Assembly (NCBI GenBank): GCA_036898135.1
Contig: CM072519.1
Coordinates: forward strand, 65,520,779 to 65,584,778
DNA: 64,000 nt
DNA from: Oncomelania hupensis
Lineage: Eukaryota > Mollusca > Gastropoda > Littorinimorpha > Pomatiopsidae
Direction of reading: 5' to 3'
A program made the position numbers and the translations under genes. The notes below the pieces were generated by a model, which did no database searches, was not told where the DNA came from, and saw only the letters and a list, made by a program, of their open reading frames with translations. Below, piece after piece: positions 50,351-60,973 of the stretch. Numbering within the stretch: the first letter of the stretch is position 1; the number at the start of each line of letters is the position of its first letter.

Positions 50351-50788
50351 GTTTTTGTCTAAACTGTTTATAAAGTGTCGACATTGTTTAGGCCTATATA
50401 CAGAATGGCGTATCACAGTGGATATGATGAATGGTTTCCATAACAATTCTTCTGTTACGATTGAGACGCGCGCGATAGATCCGATCATTTTTTGGATTTG
50501 CAAAGCATGCAATAATAGCGTGTATTTACCTTTGATTTGATTTTGCGTTGTTGTTAGAAGAAGCTTTTGTTTAATGTTGATCATTTTCGTCGGTCGATAT
50601 TGTTGAGAATTTTCGGGAATTACTTGCTTATTGTCGATCGAAGCTTCTAGACCTTACGGGTAAAAGCTGGTCGAATCTAAACATTATATGACGTAAGGCA
50701 GTGAGTAGTTCCGGTGACGAGTTTTATTTTGATTGGGTGTTATTGCGTCATGCGGGAATGTCCTAACTTGTTCTCGATTGCCGAAAGG

Positions 50789-51021
50789 CTATATAAGTAA
50801 TGCACTGATGATCTTTGTTTTGGTTTTCGGAAAGCGATTTTGTATGCAAGTTGTTGTCGTTTGCTGAATAAATTTTAAACTTTATACCACGACTCATGCC
50901 TTATTGCTGAGTGAACAGGCTGCGTGGATAAACGAATTCGAGTAACACTTATTAAGATTCAAGCATCGGGGCTGAATCGGCTATTAACTAAACGTGTAAC
51001 ATTTTGGGGGCCAAGCCGGGA
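50789..51021 (+). promoter_or_regulatory. LTR promoter, poly-A signal and primer-binding region
   Basis: TATA box CTATATAAG at 50789-50797, AATAAA at about 50867-50872, and 130 bases later the boundary GTGTAACA/TTTTGGGGGCCAAGCCGG (about 51001). Order and spacing are those of U3-R-U5 then a primer-binding site. The matching 3' LTR was not found intact. Confidence 0.6.
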
Positions 51022-51384
51022 TCTATGCCATAGCCAAGGGTTCAACTGCGACAACAATCGAGTCAGCGTTACGATAGGCAGTCATCGAGGGTAGCCGCCA
51101 ACGAGTTGCGTCGAGAGGGACCAACATATTGGGACTACATCCCCCATAGATTCGGGTTGACTGCAAGGGCGTATGTTCGCCGAAGAGTTGGTTGTTTTAT
51201 TTACGTCTTTTTCACCAAAGATAATAAGAAAAAATACCGAACAACAGACCGGGACTACGTGGCTGCCGCAAGACTACGTCGAGGGACAGTCTCGGAGCTT
51301 CATCGCCAGAACTCTAGAGGGCGACGAGTAAACGTCGAGACTACATCAGCATAGGCGCGTATTCATCAACTCCGCGTGGTGCAG

Positions 51385-51830
51385 CTTCGTATACGTTCCA
51401 AAATTGCCAGCGTTCGTCGACGGGAAGGAATAGATCGACAGTTATCTGGCGAGATTCGAAAGGTTTGCCGAAAGCTCTAACTGGCAACCTCAAGACTGGG
51501 GCGATTCGACTCAGTGCATTCACGACGGGGATTAGAACCAGGGGAACCAGACGAGTCAGGGACAGACGAACTCCTCGCAACCTTCCAAAGAAAGGCAATC
51601 AAGAGGCTGTTTCACCTGCAATGCCACAGACCACAGAGCTGCTCACTGTCCTCAGAACAAAGGGAGTGGACAGAAGAACAATACGGACAATACATCGGCG
51701 AGCAGTCGACGGAGGCGTTTCTTCAACCGACGGCAAACCAGTAGCTCTGACCATCAAAGGTGCGGGGGGAGCGTCATTCATCCTGGTGAGACCGAGCGCA
51801 CAGCTACTCCCGCGGACGTGCAAGAGTTAA
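51385..51830 (+). pseudogene. Gypsy gag remnant with CCHC zinc knuckle
   Basis: One frame reads KLPAFVDGKE, a stop, then IDSYLARFERFAESSNWQPQ, the common Gypsy gag opening. Further on, CFTCNATDHRAAHC (about 51607-51648) is a retroviral zinc knuckle. In-frame stops between them make it non-functional. Confidence 0.7.
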
Positions 51831-51918
51831 TGACCGATGGCCAACTTCTTGCCAACGGGAAATCCATCCCCGTCGTCGCCAGCGCAGGTGTGATCGTCCA
51901 GAACATGCCTGTTTCCAA

Positions 51919-52158
51919 ATGGACGCCTTGGAAGTAACGATCCTAAGAGACTCAGGCTGCAGTGGGGTCATCGTCAGAGAAGATCTAATCGCTAAAGAAC
52001 AATTCAATGGCGATTCAAAATGGACAATAATGGCCGACAGCAAATCTGTGAAAGCGCCAATTGTGAAGATTCAAATCAGCACCCCATTCTACACTGAACA
52101 GGTAGAAGCAGTTTGCTTCAAGAAGCAGATGTACGATTTGATGATCGGGAATATCGAC
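51919..52158 (+). pseudogene. Gypsy aspartic protease domain
   Basis: The frame opens near 51919 with LEVTILRDSGCSGVIVREDL, the D-S-G active-site loop, and continues to a YDLMIGNID phrase matching the protease flap-to-end region (ILG/LMIG). A LINE insertion follows at 52159. Confidence 0.72.
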
Positions 52159-52721
52159 AATGGGTCCCGACTGAAAGTCCTCTCCAGGATCGCACAAACA
52201 ACTGCTGCCCTGACAAGTTGGAAGTCCATTTGGAAAGACAGGACCATCAGTCTACATTCCTAGGTAAGGCTGCTGCGCTCCCTTGTCATCTCCATCTTCC
52301 TATACGCTTGCGAAATGGACCCTCACATCAGATGTACAAAGAAGAATACAAAGCATGGAGATGAGGTGCTACAAAAGACTTCTGGGCATTTCCTATACCA
52401 ACGACGAAATCCGATAAACCATCACACAAGCCATTGTACAACACGATGCTCACAGTGGTGAAAACACGGAAACTTCGATGGTATGGCCACATCACCAGAT
52501 CATCAGGCCTAGCAAAGACCATCCTGCAAGGCACGGTGCAAGAAGTCAGAAGAAGAATGAGACAGAAAAAGATGTGGGAGGAAAACATTCGAGAATGGAC
52601 TGGCTTGGCACTGAGCGAAGCCATTAGGGTTGCTGAGGACAGAGAAAGATGGAGGACGCTGGTTAAACGATCATCTGTGGTGCCCCTACGACCTTCGAGT
52701 TACGGGATAGGATAGGATAGG
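52159..52721 (+). mobile_element. GATAG-tailed LINE 3' end, copy 5, nested in the Gypsy element
   Basis: Runs from AATGGGTCCCGACTGAAAGT to a GGATAGGATAGG tail. The target duplication AATATCGAC is at 52150-52158 and 52722-52730. Encodes the WYGHITRSSGLAKTILQGTV and NIREWTGLALSEAI phrases, with frameshifts. Being inside the Gypsy copy, it is the younger insertion. Confidence 0.85.
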
Positions 52722-53788
52722 AATATCGACGGCGCGAGACGACCCGGCGACCCCGATCCAGAGTCCTATCTCAACAATACGTCGAGGTTGCGGAGGAGGA
52801 TCCCTTTCCTTTTCCCGATGGAGGCATTACAGAGCTGCTACGGGATAATGTGACTACTTTGGCTCAGACCCGCCGACCTGAGATTTTCGGTGCTGTCACT
52901 ACCAGGGCCCAGGCCAAGAGAGACAAGCAAGACCACTACTCCGCTGAAGGTCGCCGACAGCACCATGTACAAAGCCGCCATCGTGAACAGAAATAAGCTA
53001 ATCCAGCTTCAGGAAGCTGATAGTACAAGGGCAGTAGCACGGTCTATTTCGAGTTGAAGACCAAGATCCTGTACAAGATCCGAAGGTCAACGGCGGGAGA
53101 CCACTACGTCGAGTCTTGGTACCGTTACCCCTAAGGCGCCAAGTGATGGAATTAGCTCGTGACTCAAGAAGACGTCGGACAGAATCCACACAGCGTTCCA
53201 CTGGCCAGGACTTCACGCGGACGTCAGCGGCTTCTGCCGATCATGTGACATTTGCCAGAAGACCTCAAGGAAGGGTCCCTAAAGTGCCAATGCAGAGGAT
53301 GCTACTGATCGACCGATCTTTCAAGAAGGTGGCCTTGGACTTAATCGACGAAATAAAACCTCCGAGTGAAGAAGGTCACCGATGGGTACTGACCTTAGTG
53401 GACTATGCGACTCCGTACCCAGAAACAGTGCCTCTGAAGACGATAGACACTGAAACTGTGGCAGAGGCGCTAGTGGACATTTTCAGCAGACTGGAAGTAC
53501 CCGAAGAAATCCTGACAGACCTCGGGACTATCCATCTCTGACTGCATGAAGGAAGTCAACAGACTGCTGAGCATCCGGCATTTGACTACGACACCCTATC
53601 ATCCCATGTGCAACGAGCTCGCCGAGAAGTTCAATGCTACGCTAAAGTCCACCCTGAAGAAACAATGCAGCGAGCAGCCCAGACAATGGCATCGCTACAT
53701 CAACATCTTACTATTCGCCTACAGAGAAGTGCCGCAGGAGTCCACCGACTATTGTCCGTTTGAGCTGTTATACGGAACAACAATTTGA
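52722..53788 (+). pseudogene. Gypsy linker and integrase, frameshifted
   Basis: After the LINE, a GAVTTRAQAKRDKQD phrase (about 52888) marks the segment before RT, but RT is missing. FHWPGLHADV and FCRSCDICQKTSR (about 53190-53270) are the H2C2 integrase finger. The frame at 53290-53541 gives FKKVALDLIDEIKPPSEEGH (first Asp) and EEILTDLGT (second Asp). A frameshift near 53540 leads to 53546-53788 with YHPMCNELAEKFNATLKS (catalytic Glu) and LLFAYREVPQESTDYCPFEL. Both stop codons and the shift kill it. Confidence 0.8.
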
Positions 53789-54008
53789 GGGCCGAGGCAC
53801 ATCCTAAAAGAACTGTGCTGCCGTGCATTGGCAGAAGGCAGCAAGTCCACCTTTTAACAAAAAATGACTTTTTTAGTTCAACATTAACACCAAATGCGAG
53901 CGCATCTGATGAGTAAATTTCAAGTTTGTACAACATATAGTGTCAGAGTTTTAAAGAAGTAAATCCGTTAAAAAATTCCTTCAGCTTTTGCCTTAAATTG
54001 GACGAAAG

Positions 54009-54480
54009 ATGTAGTTTTCGCGAGTTTTTGTGTACATGTACTTTTGTAATTGTAGTTGGATTTCATGCGCATCTGTAGTTTTCGCGAGGTTTCAAGTGCT
54101 TCTCTAGTTTTCGCGAAGTTTCGTGTATTTCTGTAGTTTTTGTGGATGTTTCTTTCTTTGATATGACGGGTCATAGATGGCAGGCGGCCGCGTGACTATC
54201 GTGCTTTCTGTTGAGCCGTTTATAAAACATCCACATTATAAGGAATGGCGAATGACAGTGTGGATATGATGACCTCTTTACTTACTTTTGCTCCTTATCC
54301 CCCAAACCCTACCCTACTCTACCCCTTTCTTTCTGTAGTGTTTGTGGGTGCGTTTCTTTGCCTTTTAAGGCGGGTCAGAGCCGGCAGGCGACCACGCGAC
54401 TATCGCGCTGTCTGCTAAGCTGTTTATAAAAGTCGACATTATGGGGAATGGCGTACGACAGTGTGGATATGATGACCCTA
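54009..54480. repeat. Tandem units in the 3' part of the LTR element
   Basis: A TCTGTAGTTTTCGCGAG-like phrase is repeated about four times at 54010-54145. A larger unit of 205 bases occurs at about 54131-54275 and 54336-54480 (TGTAGT..TTTGTGGGTG, GGCAGGCG..C.CGCGACTATC, TTTATAAAAGTCGACATTAT). Confidence 0.65.
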
Positions 54481-54728
54481 GAGCCTCGCCAAGGCGTCTT
54501 GGGCATTAGGTTCTCGTTTGCTCGTTGAGCAGGCTGGCTTGGGGCTCGCTGATCTTCACCACCGATACTGGCACCGCCTTAGCTTTTTCCAATTTGCTAT
54601 CAGGGCTACCATCTCCAACGCTCTTCCGTCGTTCAGAGCGAGAGGACCGACCACGCACGCCGAGTGTCTGGGAGTCTCTCAGGTCTGAGCCGTTTGATAT
54701 TTAGTTCTGGGTGCATGCGCTTGCCTCA

Positions 54729-54843
<115 letters not shown>

Positions 54844-54986
54844 CTCGGGACTAGCTGTGTACAAGAATTTGCACTTGACAGAAAATGGCCCCTGATTTTT
54901 TTTCTCGTCTTGTCGGGCTTTTCCTCTCTTTCTTCCCCCCTTCTTCTGCATTCCCGGCTCTCTGCATGCAGAGTAGATCGAAGCGA

Positions 54987-54987
<1 letters not shown>

Positions 54988-55036
<49 letters not shown>

Positions 55037-55065
55037 AGAGAGAGAAAAAAGAGAGAGATGAAGAA
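54988..55065. repeat. GA microsatellite
   Basis: GA run with AAAAA interruption, 150 bases from the TC run in the opposite sense, so the two arms could pair. Confidence 0.95.
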
Positions 55066-55080
55066 GCAGGCAACTAGGGC

Positions 55081-55700
55081 TTATAGTCAAGTGTGAAGGA
55101 GGATGAAATTAACGTATACAGCCTATCTGAGAAAGAAGAAGGAGAGGATGAACAAGAAGAACAAGAACACAAGTACACACACACAAACAAGAAGAAGAAC
55201 AATAAGAACAAGAACAAAAAGAACAAGAACAAGAGACAGAAGGACAGAGAGTCAGAGACAGACAGACAAACAGAAGGGATAGCAGGGGAGGGAAGAAGAA
55301 GAGAACTAGTTCTCTACGGAATATGGGAAATTTATTTAAAAGAGAAACAGAGGAAAAAAGATTGGTCAGTTGTTAAACACTTAGCAACAAACAAAATTAA
55401 ATGAACATGTGCAATGATATAGCAGATTTTAAAACTTGCAAACTTAAAGAGTTTTAGGGCCCGAACTGTCATACTATGCCTGTCGCTGTCGGTTTACGTC
55501 GACGGTTGTTGTTTTAAGAAAAGAGATACCCCAGCTTCTAAAACACAAACACTGTAACAGCTTTGGCTCAAAGAACAAGGGATTCATACCCTCTAAAGAC
55601 GTTCTATCATGCAGTCATGCAGAAACCCGCCACGCCGACCACTGAATTTGCATCAGCCACAATCATCTCGTCAACCAAACACTAAATCGCTTGATTAAGC
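55081..55700. other. Unassigned A-rich sequence
   Basis: A Lys/Asn/Glu-rich frame covers 55093-55404 over AAC/GAA/AGA low complexity; judged not coding. Nothing else seen. Confidence 0.45.
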
Positions 55701-55734
55701 TGGAGAGTGGTGATGGTTAGGGATGGTAATGGGG

Positions 55735-55829
55735 GAGGGGAAAGGTGGAGGGCACAGAGAGCGAGAGAGAGACAGAGGGAGAGGGAGAGAGACAGATATA
55801 GAGACAGAGTCAGAGAGAGAGAGGGAGAG

Positions 55830-55880
<51 letters not shown>
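55735..55880. repeat. GA microsatellite, imperfect
   Basis: GAGA/CAGA units becoming pure GA at 55836-55880. Confidence 0.95.
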
Positions 55881-55882
<2 letters not shown>

Positions 55883-56519
55883 ATAGGCCTACACATGACA
55901 AAGACAGAGAGGAGAGAGAGATAGGAAACAGAGAAAGACAACGAGTACATCTAACACAGATAAAGAGGAATCCAAAACACGACCGACAGACCAAGAAAGC
56001 ACAAATATTGGAAAGACAGATAAGACCGACAGGCAAACGGAAAGTGTGAAAGAAAACCACAAATCTCGATAAAAGGAAGGTCGACTATCAGTCTTTGTCA
56101 TCATGTGGTTAGCCCGTTTCTTCTGGACCCTTGGGGACAGGAAAGACGGTGGTACTACTGATCCGCCAGTTACAACAAGGCTATCTGGAGACCCACCCTG
56201 TCAATCGGGCCCGCCCCCCCTCTCGGATGCAGACTAAACCAGGGGAATAGCTCATGTCCTTGGCCTGATACTTTATGACTGAGAGCTTTAACTTTAGGGT
56301 TATTTCGATTCGACTCTGTTATTATAAATCGTGGTACTATTACAGGGGTTTTGTTTTAAAACCATATGAGGCGACACAGATGACAACACAAATACACCCA
56401 CACACACACACGCTCATTCACACACAGACAAACACACAAGTGTAAAAACGCCGTTGTCATGACTTTCATAAAACGCCACATACGCTGTTTTGACATTTTT
56501 TAAAATGTGTCTATTTTTT

Positions 56520-56602
56520 TAAGCAAACCCTAACTTTTAACCCAAACCTTAACCCTAACCCTTAACCTAACCTTAACACAGCCCTAACCCTAGCTGAACA
56601 TT
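56520..56602. repeat. Degenerate telomere-like repeats
   Basis: TTAACCC, CTAACCC, TTAACCTAACC and CCCTAACCCTAG units, in an irregular series of about ten, close to the (TTAGGG)n complement used by most animals. Short and impure, so an interstitial relic. Confidence 0.7.
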
Positions 56603-56875
56603 GTTTTGACGTCAAAATAGCGGGGCCGTCAAAAAAACGTAGGCAGAGTATAAAGAGTTGGTATAATTAACGACGTTTCTACATCGCCACACTCGCTGTT
56701 TCGTTATGCTGACAATACAATACAATTAATATTGGCTAGAGGAGAAATACAGTTCAAGCTTTTAAGATACATGCTATTCGCACACACAATTTAACAACGT
56801 CTAAAATTGATTTTTTTTTTTTTTAAGCCAGCTGAAAGAGTTTATCACAGGAAGAGCAACAACAACACAAACAGC

Positions 56876-56910
56876 AGCAGCAGCAGCAGCAACAACAACA
56901 ACAACAACAG
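56876..56910. repeat. CAG and CAA triplet runs
   Basis: Five CAG units followed by seven CAA units. Confidence 0.9.
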
Positions 56911-56982
56911 ATCGGCGACTGAGGGCGGACCAAAATTCTTAATTGGAAGGTTCGTGAAGGTTCACACAACTTTTTTTCCCCC

Positions 56983-57018
56983 CGAGGTTCTCAGATCCTA
57001 AACTTAGGTTCCTGATCC

Positions 57019-57077
<59 letters not shown>

Positions 57078-57260
57078 TGTGTGTATGTGTGGGTGTGGGT
57101 GTGTGTGGGTGTGTGTGTGTGTGTGTGGGTGTGTGTGTGTGTGTGTGTGTGTGAGTGTGTGTGTGTGATTATGTTTAGACGGCGTTCTAGTGACATACAT
57201 TTGAGAATCTACATACGTTTTTTGGACACACCCCGTTTGTGTGTGTGTGTGTGTGTGCGT

Positions 57261-57314
<54 letters not shown>

Positions 57315-57361
57315 TGTCCCAAAAAGTTCTGGAACCTAGGTCCGTGATCTGAGAATCTCGA
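56983..57361. repeat. GT microsatellites flanked by inverted repeats
   Basis: CGAGGTTCTCAGATCCTAAA then CTTAGGTTCC (56983-57012) is matched in inverse by GGAACCTAGG ... GATCTGAGAATCTCG (57331-57360), 24 of 30 bases agreeing by eye, each next to a T/C or A/G run. Between them lie GT arrays at 57018-57171 and 57236-57314. Possibly a small inverted-repeat element whose centre expanded. Confidence 0.65.
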
Positions 57362-57365
57362 AAAA

Positions 57366-57965
57366 AAAGGGATGAGTACACAAAAAAACCCTCGATGACC
57401 TGAAGAGTCTCAAACACAATTTGATATAATGCACTGGCATTAAAAAATGTAATATACACGCTGCGGTTAAACAGCACGCGGCATGGCACGCTTCCGCCAC
57501 AGGAATAAAACCACATAACAATACAAATCATCACCATGATCATGTATAAACGAACCTTAATTGCTCATGTTCAACTACTGTGAACAATTGTATTTAGACC
57601 ATAACATTTCGAAGTGACTGGACGTAACACTGAATAGCCGGACAAGTGGCGGTTTTTGTTTGTTTTTTAAAACGTAACTTTCAAATGAGAGTCTAACTTT
57701 GAATAATGATAATTCGTCCGGTCATCGGTTGCGCTTATAAAAAAGAAGTTTTTAAAAAAAATTTTATTGTAAAGCATTATGCGTTTAACATCGCCCCTTC
57801 CCCCTCCCCCCAAAAAAAAATTATAATATAAAAAATAAAAAGTCCAGCCTTTGAATATTAATTTGGCCATCGATTGTGCTTTGTAAAGAATAACATTGAA
57901 AACAAGCCTAACGTTGACTAATGGTGATTTGGTCGCTAACACGGGCGGTTACGATTGATTCAATC
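57366..57965. other. Unassigned sequence
   Basis: AT-rich with no domain-bearing frame. Confidence 0.4.
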
Positions 57966-57971
57966 ATCATT

Positions 57972-58484
57972 TTAACTCTTTGTCTTCCAACTGTTATTGC
58001 AAATTTGCCTAATGAATGCTCTGCAGAGCTTAAAGCGTTGCCTAAACGTTGATGATAACATTTGTTTTACGGTCTTGATACAATCATCATCAGCATGAAG
58101 GTAATCAGGCAGAAGAGGAGCGGTTGAGCGCAAGCCGGGAGCTGTTCTTTGGATGCGAGCAGCTAGCTGGCGCATGAATCTTGTAAACTTGTCTCTGTCA
58201 CAACTGGGACTTCAAATCCATCAGGCATTCTCTGCAACACTTTCTCTTTATGCTCCCACCAACGCTTTCTCATGTGATTCGACATATTCTTGAATATTTG
58301 GAAATAACTCACTCAAAAACACTCGGATGAACAATACGCAAAGAAAGAAGCCGGAAGTAAGTTTCATAGTAACGGAAAGAGTTACCCCTCTTACATGAGG
58401 GGATTCCCGTTGGTGCATAGGATAGCAGAAAAGTGTCAATAGATGTCCGGTGCGCAACGGACGACCACAATTCTTCATAAACAA
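57972..58484 (-). pseudogene. Two collinear minus-strand open frames, unknown, possibly one broken gene
   Basis: Frame 58484-58248 ends ...FPNIQEYVESHEKALVGA and frame 58175-57972 starts MRQLAARIQRTAPGLRSTAP, ending CRAFIRQICNNSWKTKS. They lie 70 bases apart in the same direction, with coding-like residue use. The upstream part includes the repeat shared with 9813-9862, so this is more likely a transposon protein remnant than a host exon. No domain recognised. Confidence 0.25.
58390..58437. repeat. Short repeat shared with 9813-9862
   Basis: ATGAGGGGATTCCCGTTGGT then GCATAGGATAGCAGAAAAGTG, one or two differences from the other copy. Confidence 0.6.
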
Positions 58485-58667
58485 AAATAAACGAAACGTC
58501 TCTTCGCAAATATGTGTGTATATGACATCGCAAAGGATTGTGAATAATATTTATTGTATCTTCTTCTTCTATTCATAGTTGAGTTTGTACTTGTATTTAC
58601 TTTTTTAAGAATATATTTTTATTAATTTCTTTAAGATTGTAGTTGTCTGATATCACTTTGATGTAAC

Positions 58668-58740
58668 AGAATCAGAATCAGAATCTTTGTTGTCCCAACA
58701 AACAGCAAGGAACGATATTTTCCTGTGAACAACAATATTT
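58668..58740 (-). mobile_element. LINE 3' tail scrap (CR1/L2-like)
   Basis: CAGAATCAGAATCAGAATCT then TTGTTGTCCC. Its complement, ...ACAACAAAGATTCTGATTCTG, is the usual 3' end with a TCTGAT repeat of CR1/L2-type LINEs. Confidence 0.55.
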
Positions 58741-59338
58741 GACACTCACACTCACACCGTCCCATCATGTTCAACCATGTTCAACCACAGGGCGGAACTG
58801 CCGAAAATAATTGACTATAGCATAGAACCGAATGAGAAACAGCGAACCGTAAGAGACAAAGAAAATGAAATACAATGATTAATAATATTACACCACAACT
58901 TCCTTTCACACGGCTGGTACATTTTCTAATTATAGTCTATATCCTGTACATTTGGAGTGAAAATGTATGGGAATGCTTACATCTAAATATAATTGTTGTT
59001 TTGTTATACTCATTTGTATTGTTCAAGACCCAAAGGCAAGATACTAAAAAAAGAAGCATATACAGTGCTTGCTTCTTTATCCTGGTTAAATAAAATTATT
59101 ATGTTATCGTATCTTATTTTATCTTATCTTATCGCTTTTAAAAAAAGAAGTTATTCTTCAATATTTTGATTTTGATTTTAGATAATATTATTTTTTTAGC
59201 CATACAAGTAAAATTGGGATCGTGTTCTCCGGGAAAGCAAGTCAGCTACAGCGCAACATCATCCAGGTCTAGACAGCCCGGGAAACAGGACACATCAAAC
59301 CCCTCCGTTACCCTTTCCTATATGATTTTGAACCTGCG

Positions 59339-59339
59339 C

Positions 59340-59397
<58 letters not shown>

Positions 59398-59459
59398 GAA
59401 GAAGAAGAAGAAGAAGAAGTAGAAGAAGAAGAAGAAGAAATAAATAAATAATAATGATA

Positions 59460-59529
<70 letters not shown>

Positions 59530-59540
59530 TTAATAATAAT
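59339..59540. repeat. AAT and GAA arrays
   Basis: AAT to about 59396, GAA to 59438, AAT again to 59528. Confidence 0.97.
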
Positions 59541-59568
59541 AAATAGTAGTATTAGTTGTTATGCTAGT

Positions 59569-59569
59569 G

Positions 59570-59652
<83 letters not shown>

Positions 59653-59703
59653 TACATTACATTACATGGTTATTGCTTTAGGTGCAGCAGCAGCAGCAGT
59701 AGC

Positions 59704-59734
<31 letters not shown>

Positions 59735-59740
59735 TCCACG
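59569..59740. repeat. AGT arrays around a fragment of the 570-bp repeat
   Basis: AGT at 59569-59652, then ACATTACATTACATGG and TTATTGCTTTAGGT (59654-59683, the opening of the 570-bp repeat), then CAG and AGT to 59733. Confidence 0.85.
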
Positions 59741-59837
59741 TGTACCAAATAAATTAATAAAACAGAATAAATGAATACATTAATTGAATTAATTAATTAA
59801 TTAACGATAATAATGATAATAGTGATGATGATAATAC

Positions 59838-59838
59838 C

Positions 59839-59910
<72 letters not shown>
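59838..59910. repeat. AAT microsatellite
   Basis: Pure AAT run. Confidence 0.97.
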
Positions 59911-59911
<1 letters not shown>

Positions 59912-59964
59912 GTGATAATGATGATAAAGCATATCACTACTGCTACTACAAAGAAAAAAGAGAT

Positions 59965-60095
59965 TGCTCTTATATAAAACTTACAAGCTCAGAGAGCTTC
60001 TCAAGACACTGGCCTCTAGTATTCAGCTATCGCCCAAGACGCACTTAAGCAAGTCGTCGCTCTGACCACTGGGCTATCCATGCGGCATTTGAGAG
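59965..60095 (-). mobile_element. tRNA-derived SINE, family D, inverted copy
   Basis: Its complement reads GGATAGCCCAGTGGTCAGAG (A box), GTGCGTCTTGGGCGAT, and GAGAAGCTCTCTGAGCTTGT, as in 36043-36236. The B box is degraded. Confidence 0.72.
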
Positions 60096-60121
60096 GGGGA
60101 GGTTGTAAGTACACGTTACAT

Positions 60122-60205
<84 letters not shown>

Positions 60206-60274
60206 CATTGCTAATTAATGACTTCATTCATTCATTAAATTTATGTATACAATTATTCCACTACTACTACTACT

Positions 60275-60340
<66 letters not shown>
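60122..60340. repeat. Two AGT arrays
   Basis: 60122-60206 and 60276-60340, with an ACT run at 60259-60274 directly before the second that makes a local palindrome. Confidence 0.95.
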
Positions 60341-60538
60341 GCAGAGGTTCAAAATCCTATAGGAATATTATCCAAAAAATATACGCCCCACTCCCCCCTA
60401 TTTCCAGCTCAAAGAGGGAAACAAAATAATGACAAAGACATTGATTTGTATACTTTGTTATTCAACCCCTCTGCCTATGAACTGCTCCAAACATACTTTC
60501 CATAGTCTCCCAATGCCCAAAACAGGCATGGGTAGCCT

Positions 60539-60973
60539 TCACAACATGGCACCAGCTATAGCTGGACAATACAAACCACGACGCCACCACAAATTATAGT
60601 CCCCCAATCGAGAAGAAGGGGTTGCAGGTTCCATAACCACAATACAAGCTGAAGAGTGAACAGCTGTGGAGAGATGGCATCTCCCGTTTTTTAATCCAGT
60701 CACCAGTGTTGCTGTTGTGGTCGCCCTTACTCCCATCGGAGGCCCATCAAAAGAGCATCGCATACGCCTGGCTGACGGCGACGGCGACGGCCTGCCAACC
60801 AATAGATTCTTTGACACCATGGCTGCGCCAGCTTCTGCGATACAGATCACAAGGGGCTTTAAGCGAGTATAGAATGGATCCTCGCGAGCACAGCGGTAGT
60901 GGATCCTCCATAGCTTAGCGGTAGTGGATCCTCCATAGCACAGAAGTCCTTTGTATAATTTACTATGATACAT
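60539..60973 (-). other. Unassigned open frame of 144 residues
   Basis: Longest non-repetitive frame near the right side, opening at 60973. Contains VCIAEAGAAMVSKNLLVGRP and a Ser/Arg-rich middle, but no domain I know. A 25-base phrase (AGCGGTAGTGGATCCTCCAT) repeats twice at 60890-60937 in its 5' part. Probably repeat-derived; kept only as an observation. Confidence 0.2.

Larger units (their letters stand above)
50357..54480 (+). mobile_element. Decayed Gypsy-type LTR retrotransposon lacking reverse transcriptase
   Basis: Recognisable parts in order: promoter/poly-A block, primer-binding-like GGGGGCCAAGCCGGG, gag remnant with zinc knuckle, aspartic protease, a TRAQAK linker, the H2C2 finger and the rve integrase. 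RT and RNase H are absent between linker and integrase. A LINE 3' end is inserted at 52159-52721. A block resembling CTGTTTATAAAGTGTCGACATT and TGTGGATATGATGA occurs at 50362-50430, 54210-54276 and 54415-54476, and may mark the terminal-repeat starts. Exact LTR borders are not resolved. Confidence 0.75.

Noticed and set aside
55093..55404. Lys/Asn/Glu-rich 103-residue frame
   Set aside because: Low-complexity A-rich sequence; no domain, promoter or splice sites.
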